A DNA stretch of 16,303 nt. Source: Akkermansiaceae bacterium UBA1315. Its GTDB lineage: Bacteria; Verrucomicrobiota; Verrucomicrobiia; Verrucomicrobiales; Akkermansiaceae. A program made the position numbers and the translations under genes. The notes under the pieces are model-generated. The model saw only the letters and a list, made by a program, of their open reading frames with translations. It did no database searches and was not told where the DNA came from. Positions 1 to 7,392 of the stretch are shown piece after piece. The stretch's first letter is position 1. Every line of letters starts with the position of its first letter. The stretch lies in the NCBI GenBank assembly GCA_002307065.1, contig DBTN01000007.1, positions 37,305 to 53,607 of the forward strand, in the 5' to 3' direction.

Positions 1-220
1 CTGGTATGATTCGTCCTTTCAGGACGGGATTCGATACGGACGTGACGGCGTGGGAACGTGGCGGAATCGAGATGAATGATGGAATTGAGATGGATGTTGG
101 ATTTCTGGCGATGGGAAACGGGTTTGTCCCAACGGGACATTTCATATCAGCCTAGGGTGGAACCCTAGGTTGGAAATCGGGATGGATTGCGTTCTGAAGG
201 ATCGCTTCATGCAGGGTGGA
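1..220. repeat. Interspersed palindromic repeat cluster (degenerate)
   Basis: Three short inverted repeats sit close together. CGTCCT-TTC-AGGACG is at 12-26, TGTCCC-AAC-GGGACA at 125-139, and CCTAGGGT-GGA-ACCCTAGG (8-bp perfect arms) at 151-169. The spacer CATATCAG between the last two, and the CCTAGGGTGGAACCCTAGG block, resemble an intergenic repeat family that I recall as common in Verrucomicrobia and Planctomycetes genomes. No convincing coding sequence lies in 1-277. The hairpins lie downstream of the ligA stop and could also act as its transcript end, but none has a clear U-tract. The outer limits are approximate. Confidence 0.55.
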
Positions 221-277
221 TGCGGATACCTTGCAGGAGGTTTTCGAAGACGGCGCTATGGATTGGGAGGTGAAGAT

Positions 278-3136
278 TCAGTTGGCGAGAAGTTGCTGGA
301 ATTCGTCTTCCGTCAAAAGTGGAACACCGAGTTTTTCAGCTTTGTCACGTTTTGATCCACCGCCTTCGCCGGCGAGGACGTAAGAGGTTTTTGCGGAAAC
401 GGAACCGGTGACTTTTCCCCCTTTGGACTCGATGAGCGTCTTAAATTCATCACGATCCCTACTGAGTGTTCCGGTGATCACGAAGGTTTTCCCGGCGAGC
501 GGAAGTTGCGAAAGATCCGCTTCATCGAGCTTGGGCAGGTAGTTGTCGGAAACCGGATCAATGCCGAGGGAAAGCAATCGTTCGAGCACATGCTTACCGG
601 TTTTCGAGTCGAAAAATGCAGTGACCGATTCTGCGACGGCGGGGCCGACATCGCCGGAGATCGCGTATTGGGCGAGGAAGGCATTTTGTTTTTTCGCGGT
701 CGGTCGCGGATCTTTCAGCAGTTCGCGAAGAATTGGAGAGTCTGGGATTTGCGTGAGGCGTTCGTGCAGTCGGGAAAGCTCCTTTGCGGCGGATTCGCCG
801 AGCTGGCGGATTCCCATGGCATAGAGCCAGCGGTTGAGCGGTTTGTGTTTGGCCGCCTGGAGAGCGGTCAGCACCTTCACCGCATTTTTTTCGCCGAAGC
901 GTCTTGGGGATTCTTCGGTGCCGAGATTGAGCGGGCCAAGGACTTCTTCGGTCAGGCTAAACAGGTCGAGGGCTGTCTTGCAATGGCCGTGGCGGACGAG
1001 AGCTTCCGCAACCGTTTCGCCGAGGCCATCGAGATCGAGTGCCTTGCGGGAGGCGAAATGTGAAATGCGGGTGACGGCTTGCGCGGGGCACTCGAAATTC
1101 GTGCAGCGCCAGGCGACGAACCCTTCTTCTTGGGAAATGGGACCCTGACATGAGGGGCATTTTCCATCGACCGCAGCGAAAATATTATAGGTTTTTGAGT
1201 GTGGCGGATGCGAGATCACGCGGACCACCGCCGGAATGATTTCGCCCGCTTTTTCAATGATGACCCGCGAGTCGATGCGAATGTCCTTCCGGTCGATTTC
1301 GTCCTGATTGTGCAGGGTGGCTCGTGCGACGGTGGAGCCGGAGATGAAGACCGGTTCGAGTTCGGCGACGGGGGTTAACACGCCGGTGCGGCCGACTTGA
1401 ATCCGGATGTCACGGATCGTGGTTTCGGCTTGTTCGGGCAGAAATTTGTAGGCTGCGGCCCAGCGCGGTGCGCGTGAGGTCGTGCCGAGTTTTTCGCGTT
1501 CCGAGCGATCGAGAACTTTGACGACTGCCCCATCGGTCCCGTAATCGAAATCGTGACGGATTTGATCGATCTCGGCGACGGCGGCGAGCAATTCTGTTAG
1601 ATTTTCCGCCGTGATGGACGGTTCGTTTGGTGGGATGCCGACAGACTCTAACAGATTTCGGAAATCGTATTCCGTGGCGAGTGGCGGACCGTCATAGGCA
1701 CCGAGTCCGTGAGCGATAAATTTCAGCGGCCGTTTGGCGGCAATCTTCGGATCGAGCTGCTTGAGCGTTCCCGCAGTGGCATTTCGAGGATTCGCAAAGG
1801 TGGGTAGGCCCGCTTCGTCGCGCTCGGCATTCATTGCGGCGAACGCGAGATTCGGCATGAAAATTTCGCCACGGATTTCGAGAACGGTGGGAATTTCCAT
1901 CGGCAGCAGAATCGTGCCAGTCGATAAAATCTGTAAGTCGATGGGGACCAACTCGCCGTTTTCAGTTTTGATTAGATTTCCGACATGCGCGTCGGCAATT
2001 TCCACACCGGTTTTCTCATCGAACCAACGGTTGTAACCCGAGGATCGGTAACCGTTTTCAACAAACCAGTCGGTCACTTCTTGGATGCTTGGCGCGGTTC
2101 CGTGAACGTAAGGTTGAGAAGTCGTGAAGATCAATCCTGCTTCGGTTCGAATGATTCCGTGGAACCAAATATCGTCTTCAAAAAGCCGATTCGAAGCGGT
2201 GATGTTGCGCAAATACTCCAAGCTACCTTGGGCGCCAAAATTCGGAGGAATGGTGAACTTAATCACCCGGTCCAGATCCTTGATGTAAAAAACGGTATGT
2301 TCGGATTGGCCGCCTAGTTTTTGCCACTCTTTGACGAGTTCAAATATTCGGTCTGGATCGAGGATCCGACCAGTTTCCATTCCCCATTCAAGAATGGATT
2401 CGGTTTCCTGTCGGATCCGTTTTTGAACATCTGATCCATGACTTCCCGCGAGCTCAATTTCGAGCTTTTCTCGGAGGCTTTCTTGCGGGCTTCGCGAAGA
2501 CGCTCTGAGAGGGTTGCCAGTGGTTTCGTCCCTTTCATGATTCGAAGTGTAAGGAAGGATCGACTCCAAGTCAACGAGGGGAGTCGGATGATGCGTCGGC
2601 GAAAGTTTTAACTCCAGTGGCACGTTTCGAATCGTGCGGACGTTGTGGGTGATGTCGTCACCGGTGGCGCCGTCGCCGCGCGTGGCCGCGTAGGCGAGCT
2701 TGCCATTTTCGTAGCGGAGCGAAACGGCGACCCCATCGATTTTCGGTTCGATGGTGACGGCGACCTCTTCGCGGCCGAGGTTTTTCCGAAGGCGTTGGTA
2801 AAAGGCGATGAGTTCGGCTTGAGGGATTTCTGCGTCTTTCAGTTCGAAAACATCGTCGATGCTGAGCATCGGGACGGTGTGCTGGATTTGCTGAAAGCTG
2901 CTGATGGCATCGCCGCCGACGCGCAGGGTGGGCGAATCCGGGTCATGGAATTCGGGATATTTCGCTTCGAGGGTTTCGAGTTCGCGGAAAAGTTTGTCGT
3001 ATTCCGCGTCCGAGATTTCCGGCTGAGCGTTGTTGTAGTATAACCGGTTGTGGCGTTCCAGTTCGGCGCGCAATTCCTTCACGCGCTTTTCAGGCGTGGT
3101 GGGTTTTGGCAGGGAAAACAAATCGGGCTCGGCCAT
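278..3136 (-). CDS. ligA: NAD-dependent DNA ligase LigA with an in-frame kinase-like domain inserted in the adenylation domain
   Basis: Seals nicks in DNA using NAD+ during replication and repair. Numbering is from the ATG at 3136 (952 aa). The order is domain Ia with YYxxxxPxISDxEYD (about 33-49), the adenylation domain with KIDG (AMP-accepting K132), TRGDG (about 152-156), GTDGAVVKV (about 533-541) and AAAYKF (K564), an OB fold starting at IQVGRTG (about 579), a four-cysteine zinc finger (C660, C663, C678, C683), helix-hairpin-helix repeats, and a C-terminal BRCT domain (about 874-952). A usual LigA is about 670-720 aa. The excess is one insert of about 239 residues (about 177-415) between NVRTIRNVPLEL and PTVLEIRGEIFMP, which are adjacent in ordinary LigA. 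All catalytic motifs on both sides are intact and in frame. I chose the ATG at 3136, with GGGGAG 11 bases upstream, over a TTG at 3172 that would overlap the stop of the upstream gene. Confidence 0.96.
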   Translation of the reverse strand: MAEPDLFSLPKPTTPEKRVKELRAELERHNRLYYNNAQPEISDAEYDKLFRELETLEAKYPEFHDPDSPTLRVGGDAISSFQQIQHTVPMLSIDDVFELKDAEIPQAELIAFYQRLRKNLGREEVAVTIEPKIDGVAVSLRYENGKLAYAATRGDGATGDDITHNVRTIRNVPLELKLSPTHHPTPLVDLESILPYTSNHERDETTGNPLRASSRSPQESLREKLEIELAGSHGSDVQKRIRQETESILEWGMETGRILDPDRIFELVKEWQKLGGQSEHTVFYIKDLDRVIKFTIPPNFGAQGSLEYLRNITASNRLFEDDIWFHGIIRTEAGLIFTTSQPYVHGTAPSIQEVTDWFVENGYRSSGYNRWFDEKTGVEIADAHVGNLIKTENGELVPIDLQILSTGTILLPMEIPTVLEIRGEIFMPNLAFAAMNAERDEAGLPTFANPRNATAGTLKQLDPKIAAKRPLKFIAHGLGAYDGPPLATEYDFRNLLESVGIPPNEPSITAENLTELLAAVAEIDQIRHDFDYGTDGAVVKVLDRSEREKLGTTSRAPRWAAAYKFLPEQAETTIRDIRIQVGRTGVLTPVAELEPVFISGSTVARATLHNQDEIDRKDIRIDSRVIIEKAGEIIPAVVRVISHPPHSKTYNIFAAVDGKCPSCQGPISQEEGFVAWRCTNFECPAQAVTRISHFASRKALDLDGLGETVAEALVRHGHCKTALDLFSLTEEVLGPLNLGTEESPRRFGEKNAVKVLTALQAAKHKPLNRWLYAMGIRQLGESAAKELSRLHERLTQIPDSPILRELLKDPRPTAKKQNAFLAQYAISGDVGPAVAESVTAFFDSKTGKHVLERLLSLGIDPVSDNYLPKLDEADLSQLPLAGKTFVITGTLSRDRDEFKTLIESKGGKVTGSVSAKTSYVLAGEGGGSKRDKAEKLGVPLLTEDEFQQLLAN
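1892..2608 (-). other. Inserted polyvalent-protein-type kinase-like domain inside ligA (captured gene)
   Basis: About 239 codons with no counterpart in LigA. The core (about LigA residues 246-406) reads like the serine/threonine/tyrosine kinase-like domain of phage and plasmid polyvalent proteins. It has GGQSEHTVFY (glycine-rich start), DRVIKFT (candidate ATP lysine K293), TSQPYVHG, ADAHVGN (D382, H384, N387; D-x4-N catalytic loop) and PIDLQ (D400, metal-binding Asp in place of DFG). By hand count 1921-2400 is 227 G+C of 480 (47%). Four 60-base blocks of flanking ligA (601, 781, 1021 and 1321 onward) are 148 of 240 (62%). Foreign origin is therefore likely. The first 65-70 residues of the insert look like non-native reading frame (see promoter entry). 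The family assignment is by recognition of motifs, not by a search. Whether the domain still phosphorylates anything is unknown. Confidence 0.75.
2546..2574 (-). promoter_or_regulatory. Relic sigma70-type promoter inside the ligA insert
   Basis: On the minus strand TTGACT (2574-2569), a 17-base spacer and TACACT (2551-2546) match the -35/-10 consensus with optimal spacing. An ATG follows 7 bases later at 2538. That ATG opens a 74-codon frame (to 2314), one base out of register with ligA. The frame begins MKGTKPLATLSERLREARKK and continues as a plausible charged helix. This is what one would expect of a formerly free-standing gene upstream of the kinase core. Activity is untested and chance is possible. 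Confidence 0.35.
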
Positions 3137-3168
3137 GGACGCGAAGTCTCCCCGATCACGGGACGATT

Positions 3169-3921
3169 TCAAGGCGAAGTGACGACTCGCTTGGGAGCGC
3201 CCTGCGTGAAACGGACGACGACCGTGTAGGTATCAGTTTGGCGTGCCACGCCCAACAGCGCGGTGCCCTGGTTTTCCAGATTCCAGCGGTGGGAGCCGAG
3301 AAGGGTTCCTGGCGGGAGGTTCGCGAGATTGGGGAAAGCTCCGGCTTGAAGCGGTTTGCCGTGAAGGGTGGTCAGAAGTTCAATCAGTTCGCCCCATGCT
3401 GGAGAAAGATCGGACTGAGGCGCTGATGACGTGACACTTTCGGTCTGAAGGGTGATTTCGCGAAGCGATCCATCGTCCGTCCAGTCGAAGGAGATCTGCG
3501 CTTGGAGGCCGCCGATTTGATGGCGGGTGCGATAGATGCCTTTGGGGCCGCTTGAGCCAAAAACCGTTTCTCGGGCGATCGGTTCGACGACTTTGCTGAC
3601 GCGCAATTTATCCTGCACGGTTTCGCGGCTGTCGCCAAATTTCAGGTTGTCGAAAATCGCTGCAGGATCTGGAGCGTCATCGGCGGATGGGTTTTTCGCC
3701 GGGTGGTGGTTCTGAATCCACAACTGGTCATCGAGGTGCAGTTTCGCCAGATCCAAGCTCATTTTTTGCCCATCGCTGCGCAAAAAAGTGATCTGATTTC
3801 CCGCACGTTCGACGAATGCTCCCTGAAACGATTGGCTGCCATCGGCGCTTTTCCAAGTGCGGGGCGCGGCGGCGATGGCGGCAGTCGCGAGGATCAGGGA
3901 AATGACGAAGGCGCGAATCAT
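3169..3921 (-). CDS. Exported protein with SHD1-like N-terminal domain
   Basis: 250 aa. Residues 1-19 form a signal peptide (hydrophobic core FVISLILATAAIAA, cleavage probably after an Ala near 19), so the protein is secreted or periplasmic. Residues about 21-70 (RTWKSADG...QGAFVERAGNQITFLRSDGQKMSLDLAKLHLDDQLWI) resemble the SHD1-like module common in exported proteins of Verrucomicrobia and Planctomycetes. The rest (about 85-250) is a beta-rich region that I do not recognise. It sits between der and ligA on the same strand, and its TGA overlaps an upstream TTG in the ligA frame, so it is probably cotranscribed with ligA. The start ATG has only a weak possible ribosome-binding site. Function unknown. 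Confidence 0.85.
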   Translation of the reverse strand: MIRAFVISLILATAAIAAAPRTWKSADGSQSFQGAFVERAGNQITFLRSDGQKMSLDLAKLHLDDQLWIQNHHPAKNPSADDAPDPAAIFDNLKFGDSRETVQDKLRVSKVVEPIARETVFGSSGPKGIYRTRHQIGGLQAQISFDWTDDGSLREITLQTESVTSSAPQSDLSPAWGELIELLTTLHGKPLQAGAFPNLANLPPGTLLGSHRWNLENQGTALLGVARQTDTYTVVVRFTQGAPKRVVTSP

Positions 3922-4020
3922 CGAAATGGGGCGGCTTGAATGGCGGAAACGGCGTTTGAAAGCAGTTGAAGAGCCAGGGTGACGGATTTTGCGCCCGTCG
4001 GAGCGGGCTTTTTCGGCGGA

Positions 4021-5418
4021 TCAGTGGCCCTGCGGTTTCTGGCGGGGTTCCCATTCACGACGGGACCGTGAGCGGACCGACAGGATGACGGGAATGCCAG
4101 GAGCCGGGTGGGCGGCGCGGAACCGGTTGACCAGATACGATTCGTAGCTGGTCGCCATCAATCGTTTGTCGTTGACGAAAAGGACGATCGTCGGAACTGG
4201 GATGACGCTGTATTTCTCATCCATCGCCGCAGTGGCGTAGTAGAGTTTGAGGCGGCGTCTCAGTTTGTTATCGATCGGCGGCGGTGTGGTTTCGAACGCG
4301 GTGTGGAGAATGCGATTGAGCTGACCGGTTCCGGGAATGTTTTGGGCTCCCTTGCGAATTTTGAGCGCTTCTTTGAGGACGTGATCGACGCCGGTCGCAT
4401 TTTTCGCCGAACAGGCGACGAAGGGAGCGTAGTTGAGGAAAAACAGTTCGCTGCGGACGTGCGCGGTCGCTTCTTCCAACCGGGCGGTTTTGTTGGCACC
4501 TGGGTGATAGAGGTCGAATTTGTTCAGAACGATCAGGCAGGGTTTTTTTTCCTCCATGATCAGTTGGGCGATTTTCCGGTCTTGAGCGGTGATGCCTTCG
4601 GCGAGGTCGATCACCAGGACGCAAAGGTCGCTGCGGCGGATCGCCTTTTCGGTGCGCATCGCGGAAAAGACCTCGACCGAGTTGTCGCGCTTGCCACGGG
4701 GACGCAAACCGGCGGTGTCGATCAGGGTGAAATTTTCGTTTTGGAACGAATAGGGAAGGTCGACCGCGTCGCGGGTGGTGCCGGCGATGCCGGAAACGAT
4801 CGTGCGTTCATCCTGCAGGATGGCGTTCACCAGCGAGGATTTGCCGGCGTTCGGTTTGCCGACGATGGCGAGCTTGATGCCGACTTTTTCCGCGACTTCG
4901 GCGATGGCTTCAGTTTCGGAAACGAGCGGAGCGATGACGGCGTCGATTTCATCGCAGAGCTGGCCGAAATTTCTGCCGTGTTCGGCGGAGACAAAAACGC
5001 TGGAACTGAATCCGAGGCGGGTGAAATCGGAGAAAGCCGATTCGTGTTTGGGATCGTCGACCTTGTTGAGGACGAGCAGCACTGGGGGTTTGGCTTTGCG
5101 GAGCTTCTGGGCAAGCGCTTGGTCGATCGCCGTGAGGCCGTCGTGGGCATCAACGACAAAAAGGATCAAATCCGCCGTTTCCATCGCGATGTCCGCTTCG
5201 ATCGTCACTTGATCGCCGAAACCGTCGTCGATATTCGCACCGATACCACCGGTATCGATCAGCGTGCACGGAGTGACGGTGGATTTCGAAGGAGCCGCGA
5301 TGCGGTCGCGGGTGACGCCGGGTTGGTCATGGACGATCGCAATCTTTCGCCCGGCGAGGCGATTGAAGAGCGCGGATTTTCCGACGTTCGGGCGTCCGAC
5401 AATGGCAACGGTAGGCAT
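4021..5418 (-). CDS. der: Ribosome-assembly GTPase Der (EngA)
   Basis: Double-GTPase factor needed for maturation of the 50S ribosomal subunit. It is 465 aa, usual for the family. The first G domain has GRPNVGKS (8-15), DTGG (55-58) and NKVD (118-121). The second has GKPNAGKS (187-194), DTAG (234-237), NKFD (299-302) and SAK (337-339). A C-terminal KH-like domain follows (about 360-450, including PPPIDNKLRRRLKLYYA and VLFVNDKRL), with a basic tail. All nucleotide-binding motifs are intact. The ATG at 5418 has no Shine-Dalgarno sequence (upstream is TTCTTATTTT). The gene lies between the tRNA-Asp terminator and the SHD1-like gene, all on the same strand. Confidence 0.98.
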   Translation of the reverse strand: MPTVAIVGRPNVGKSALFNRLAGRKIAIVHDQPGVTRDRIAAPSKSTVTPCTLIDTGGIGANIDDGFGDQVTIEADIAMETADLILFVVDAHDGLTAIDQALAQKLRKAKPPVLLVLNKVDDPKHESAFSDFTRLGFSSSVFVSAEHGRNFGQLCDEIDAVIAPLVSETEAIAEVAEKVGIKLAIVGKPNAGKSSLVNAILQDERTIVSGIAGTTRDAVDLPYSFQNENFTLIDTAGLRPRGKRDNSVEVFSAMRTEKAIRRSDLCVLVIDLAEGITAQDRKIAQLIMEEKKPCLIVLNKFDLYHPGANKTARLEEATAHVRSELFFLNYAPFVACSAKNATGVDHVLKEALKIRKGAQNIPGTGQLNRILHTAFETTPPPIDNKLRRRLKLYYATAAMDEKYSVIPVPTIVLFVNDKRLMATSYESYLVNRFRAAHPAPGIPVILSVRSRSRREWEPRQKPQGH

Positions 5419-5488
5419 AAAATAAGAATCTGAAAAAGTAGGCCGAGTGGCAAGAGAAGACAGGCTGTAGAGAAAAGTGAAAGGCTGG

Positions 5489-5520
5489 GAAAGAAAAACC
5501 CCGCCTTTTCAGGCGGGGTT
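5489..5520 (-). terminator. Rho-independent terminator of the tRNA-Asp gene
   Basis: Read on the minus strand, AACCCCGCC pairs perfectly with GGCGGGGTT (9 bp) around the loop TGAAAA and is followed by a T-rich run (TTTCTTT). It lies 13 bases past the tRNA 3' end and about 70 bases before der, so it ends the tRNA transcript and isolates der. Confidence 0.85.
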
Positions 5521-5532
5521 ATACAAACGGGA

Positions 5533-5609
5533 TGGCGGAGCGGACGGGGCTCGAACCCGCGACCTCCAACGTGACAGGCTGGCGCTCTAACCAACTGAGC
5601 TACCGCTCC
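5533..5609 (-). tRNA. tRNA-Asp (anticodon GTC), 3' CCA encoded
   Basis: 77 nt including CCA. The acceptor arms GGAGCGG and CCGCTCC pair fully over 7 bp with discriminator G and encoded CCA. The D arm is GCTCAGTTGGTTAGAGC. The anticodon stem CCAGC/GTTGG (one G-T pair) encloses CTGTCAC, with anticodon GTC. The T arm CGCGG-GTTCGAG-CCCCG is canonical. It closely resembles the E. coli tRNA-Asp sequence. Confidence 0.97.
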
Positions 5610-5630
5610 ATCCCCGTTCGGGAGGCGCGG

Positions 5631-5659
5631 ACGCTATGGTCCGACCACCCGGCGTGCAA
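5631..5659 (-). promoter_or_regulatory. Candidate promoter of tRNA-Asp
   Basis: On the minus strand TTGCAC (5659-5654), a 17-base spacer and TAGCGT (5636-5631) lie 22 bases before the tRNA 5' end. Spacing is optimal, the -35 is good and the -10 is weak. Confidence 0.4.
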
Positions 5660-5708
5660 TACCTTTTTTTAGCAATTGCGAAATTTTTTTGTCCGAGCCG
5701 ACGGAGTG

Positions 5709-6635
5709 TTAGGAAAGTGCCTCAATAGCAGCCTCCAACGACGGAAGATCTTCGACGGAAAGGACGGTCGCCTCTTTGTCGATTTTCGAAACCAGGCCGG
5801 CAATGACCTTTCCTGGACCCAATTCGAGGAAATTTCGGTGCCCCATTTCGATCAAAGTGCGGATCGATTCCGTCCAGCGAACCGAACCGGTCACCTGATT
5901 TTCGAGGGTGCGACGGATTTCCGCAGGATCGGAAACCAGACCGGCGGTGAAGTTGGCAACCACCGGCAGAGTGGGCGATTGGATCGAAACTTCGGAAAGC
6001 TCAGCCGCGAGCTTTTCCTGAGCGCTTTGCATCAAGCGAGAATGGTAGGCCCCGGCGACGTTGAGTTTGATCGCGCGGCGGATGCCGAAATCTTTTGCTT
6101 GGGCGATCGCGGAATCGATGCCTGCGACCGATCCGGAAAGCACGATCTGGCCGGGCGCATTGAGGTTGGCAACATCGACATCGGCCGCAGCGGCGAGCGC
6201 GCGCACTTGGTCTTCCTCACCGCCGATCAGCGCGGCCATCGATCCTTGAGTCGCGTTGCATGCTTCTTCCATGAAAGCGCCTCGGCGAGCGACCAAACGC
6301 AGGCCGTCTTCGAACGAGAAGGTTCCGGCCGCGGCGTGGGCGGTGAATTCGCCAAGCGAAAGGCCTGCGGCGGCGACCGGTTCGAAATTCGGCACGCGCT
6401 CCCGAATCAAGGCCAATGCGATCAGACCGTGGAGATAAAGTGCGGGCTGGCAGTTGGAAGTCTTTGTCAGTTCTTCATCCGGCCCATCAAACATGATGTC
6501 TGACAGGGAATATCCCAAGGTTTTATCGGCTTGAACGGCGAGGTTGCGGGCGGTGGCGGAAGATTCCACCCAGTCTTTGGCCATGCCTGTTTTTTGGGCT
6601 CCTTGACCGGAAAATAAAAGAACGGTTTTACTCAT
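5709..6635 (-). CDS. fabD: Malonyl-CoA:acyl-carrier-protein transacylase FabD
   Basis: Moves malonyl groups from CoA to acyl carrier protein, supplying fatty acid elongation in the cytoplasm. It is 308 aa, the usual length. It has the oxyanion motif GQGAQ (10-14), the nucleophile elbow GLSLGEF with S93, the carboxylate-binding Arg in ARRGAFM (R118), NLNAPGQIVLSG (158-169), the catalytic His in GAYHSRLM (H198), and a C-terminal ELGPGKVIAGL (271-281). The elbow is GLSLGE, not the more common GHSLGE, a variant I have seen in other FabD proteins, so it does not suggest inactivity. No other fatty acid synthesis gene is next to it here. The ATG start at 6635 has no clear Shine-Dalgarno sequence. 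Confidence 0.97.
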   Translation of the reverse strand: MSKTVLLFSGQGAQKTGMAKDWVESSATARNLAVQADKTLGYSLSDIMFDGPDEELTKTSNCQPALYLHGLIALALIRERVPNFEPVAAAGLSLGEFTAHAAAGTFSFEDGLRLVARRGAFMEEACNATQGSMAALIGGEEDQVRALAAAADVDVANLNAPGQIVLSGSVAGIDSAIAQAKDFGIRRAIKLNVAGAYHSRLMQSAQEKLAAELSEVSIQSPTLPVVANFTAGLVSDPAEIRRTLENQVTGSVRWTESIRTLIEMGHRNFLELGPGKVIAGLVSKIDKEATVLSVEDLPSLEAAIEALS

Positions 6636-6674
6636 GTCGCGCGGGGGTTTAGGTGAACGATGGAAACTAGGGAA

Positions 6675-6698
6675 GGGGAAAAGCCTGCTGCATTCAGG
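6675..6698 (-). terminator. Weak terminator-like hairpin after the DUF1080 gene
   Basis: Minus strand CCTG-AATGCAG-CAGG followed by CTTTTCCCC. The stem is only 4 bp and overlaps the stop codon, so this is a weak candidate for the end of the DUF1080 transcript before fabD. Confidence 0.25.
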
Positions 6699-7392
6699 GT
6701 TTCAGTTCGCGGATCTTTAAATTCCGGTAGCTGCATTCGTCCAGGTGATCGGTCAGCATGAGGTGACCCTTGATTTTTTCGCCAAAACCTGCGGCATCTT
6801 TGAATTTGCTGCGGGAAATGAATTCACTGATCGAATCGCTGCCGAGTTCGTATTCGAGAACCTTGATGCCGTTGAGCCAATGTTCGACGTGGTTTCCGCG
6901 GATCACCAGTTTGGATTCATTCCATTCGTCGACCGGTTTGAGGGATTTTCCTTCGATCGGCGGGAGGACGTCGTAGAACGACCCGGTCTGATGAAGCGGC
7001 CCCCTTCGTCCGTCGGGATGGTTTTCGTCATCGATCATTTGGTATTCCGGGCCGGGAGCGGAAGGGCGATCTTCCGTCACCAGATATTTGATGCCGTTGT
7101 TGCCACCTGGGGCGATTTTCCATTCCCAGGAAAACTCGAAGTTTTCGAAGGTTTCTTTGGTGATGATGTTGCCGCCGTTGACCTTGTCGGCTTTTCTCAG
7201 GACTCCGTCTTCGATTTTCCAGCCTGGACCGGGTTTGTCCTGCTTGCCGTAGAGCCGCCAGCCATTCAGATCCTTTCCGTTAAAAAGCAGCTTCCAGCCG
7301 GCGGATTTCTCCTGAGGGCTGAGTTGATTGAGTTCCGCTGCCTGAAGTGAGAAGGCGGTAAGAAGCATCGCGAGGGAAATGGGAATCCGCAT
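6694..7392 (-). CDS. Secreted 3-keto-disaccharide hydrolase (DUF1080) domain protein
   Basis: 232 aa. Signal peptide about 1-18 (MRIPISLAMLLTAFSLQA, cleavage near AA-E), then a single DUF1080 domain (laminin-G/concanavalin-like sandwich) across about 30-230. Family signatures are GWKLLFNGKDLNGWR (32-46), the FENFEFSWEWK strand, GGNNGIKYLV, EYQMIDDENH, GNHVEHWLNGIKVLEYE and the closing ECSYRNLKIREL. Family members in Verrucomicrobia and Planctomycetes are exported and act on glycans; some hydrolyse 3-keto-glycosides. The substrate here cannot be read from the sequence. I chose the ATG at 7392, preceded by GAAGG at 7-base spacing and starting directly with the signal peptide, over an ATG 18 bases upstream. 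Confidence 0.92.
   Translation of the reverse strand: MRIPISLAMLLTAFSLQAAELNQLSPQEKSAGWKLLFNGKDLNGWRLYGKQDKPGPGWKIEDGVLRKADKVNGGNIITKETFENFEFSWEWKIAPGGNNGIKYLVTEDRPSAPGPEYQMIDDENHPDGRRGPLHQTGSFYDVLPPIEGKSLKPVDEWNESKLVIRGNHVEHWLNGIKVLEYELGSDSISEFISRSKFKDAAGFGEKIKGHLMLTDHLDECSYRNLKIRELKP

Noticed and set aside
1..220. CRISPR array
   Set aside because: The inverted repeats differ from each other and are unevenly spaced. There are no repeated direct units with spacers of regular length.
170..355. Small plus-strand ORF (61 codons) at the left edge
   Set aside because: It runs from the repeat cluster into the antisense of the ligA 3' end, and its product has no recognisable features.
1892..2608. 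Intein in LigA
   Set aside because: No Cys/Ser-type N-terminal splice block and no terminal HN followed by Cys/Ser/Thr. The insert instead has kinase-like motifs and lies in a strand-strand loop, not at a catalytic motif.
3993..4013. Hairpin GCCCG-TCGGAG-CGGGC followed by five T between der and the SHD1-like gene
   Set aside because: It would terminate only plus-strand transcription, and both neighbouring genes are on the minus strand, where no U-tract follows the stem.
4108..5433. Long open frame (441 codons) on the plus strand opposite der
   Set aside because: It is exactly antisense to a complete der gene, its product is low-complexity (Asp/Gly/Phe/Val-rich) and it has no recognisable motif. 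It is explained by codon bias on the other strand.
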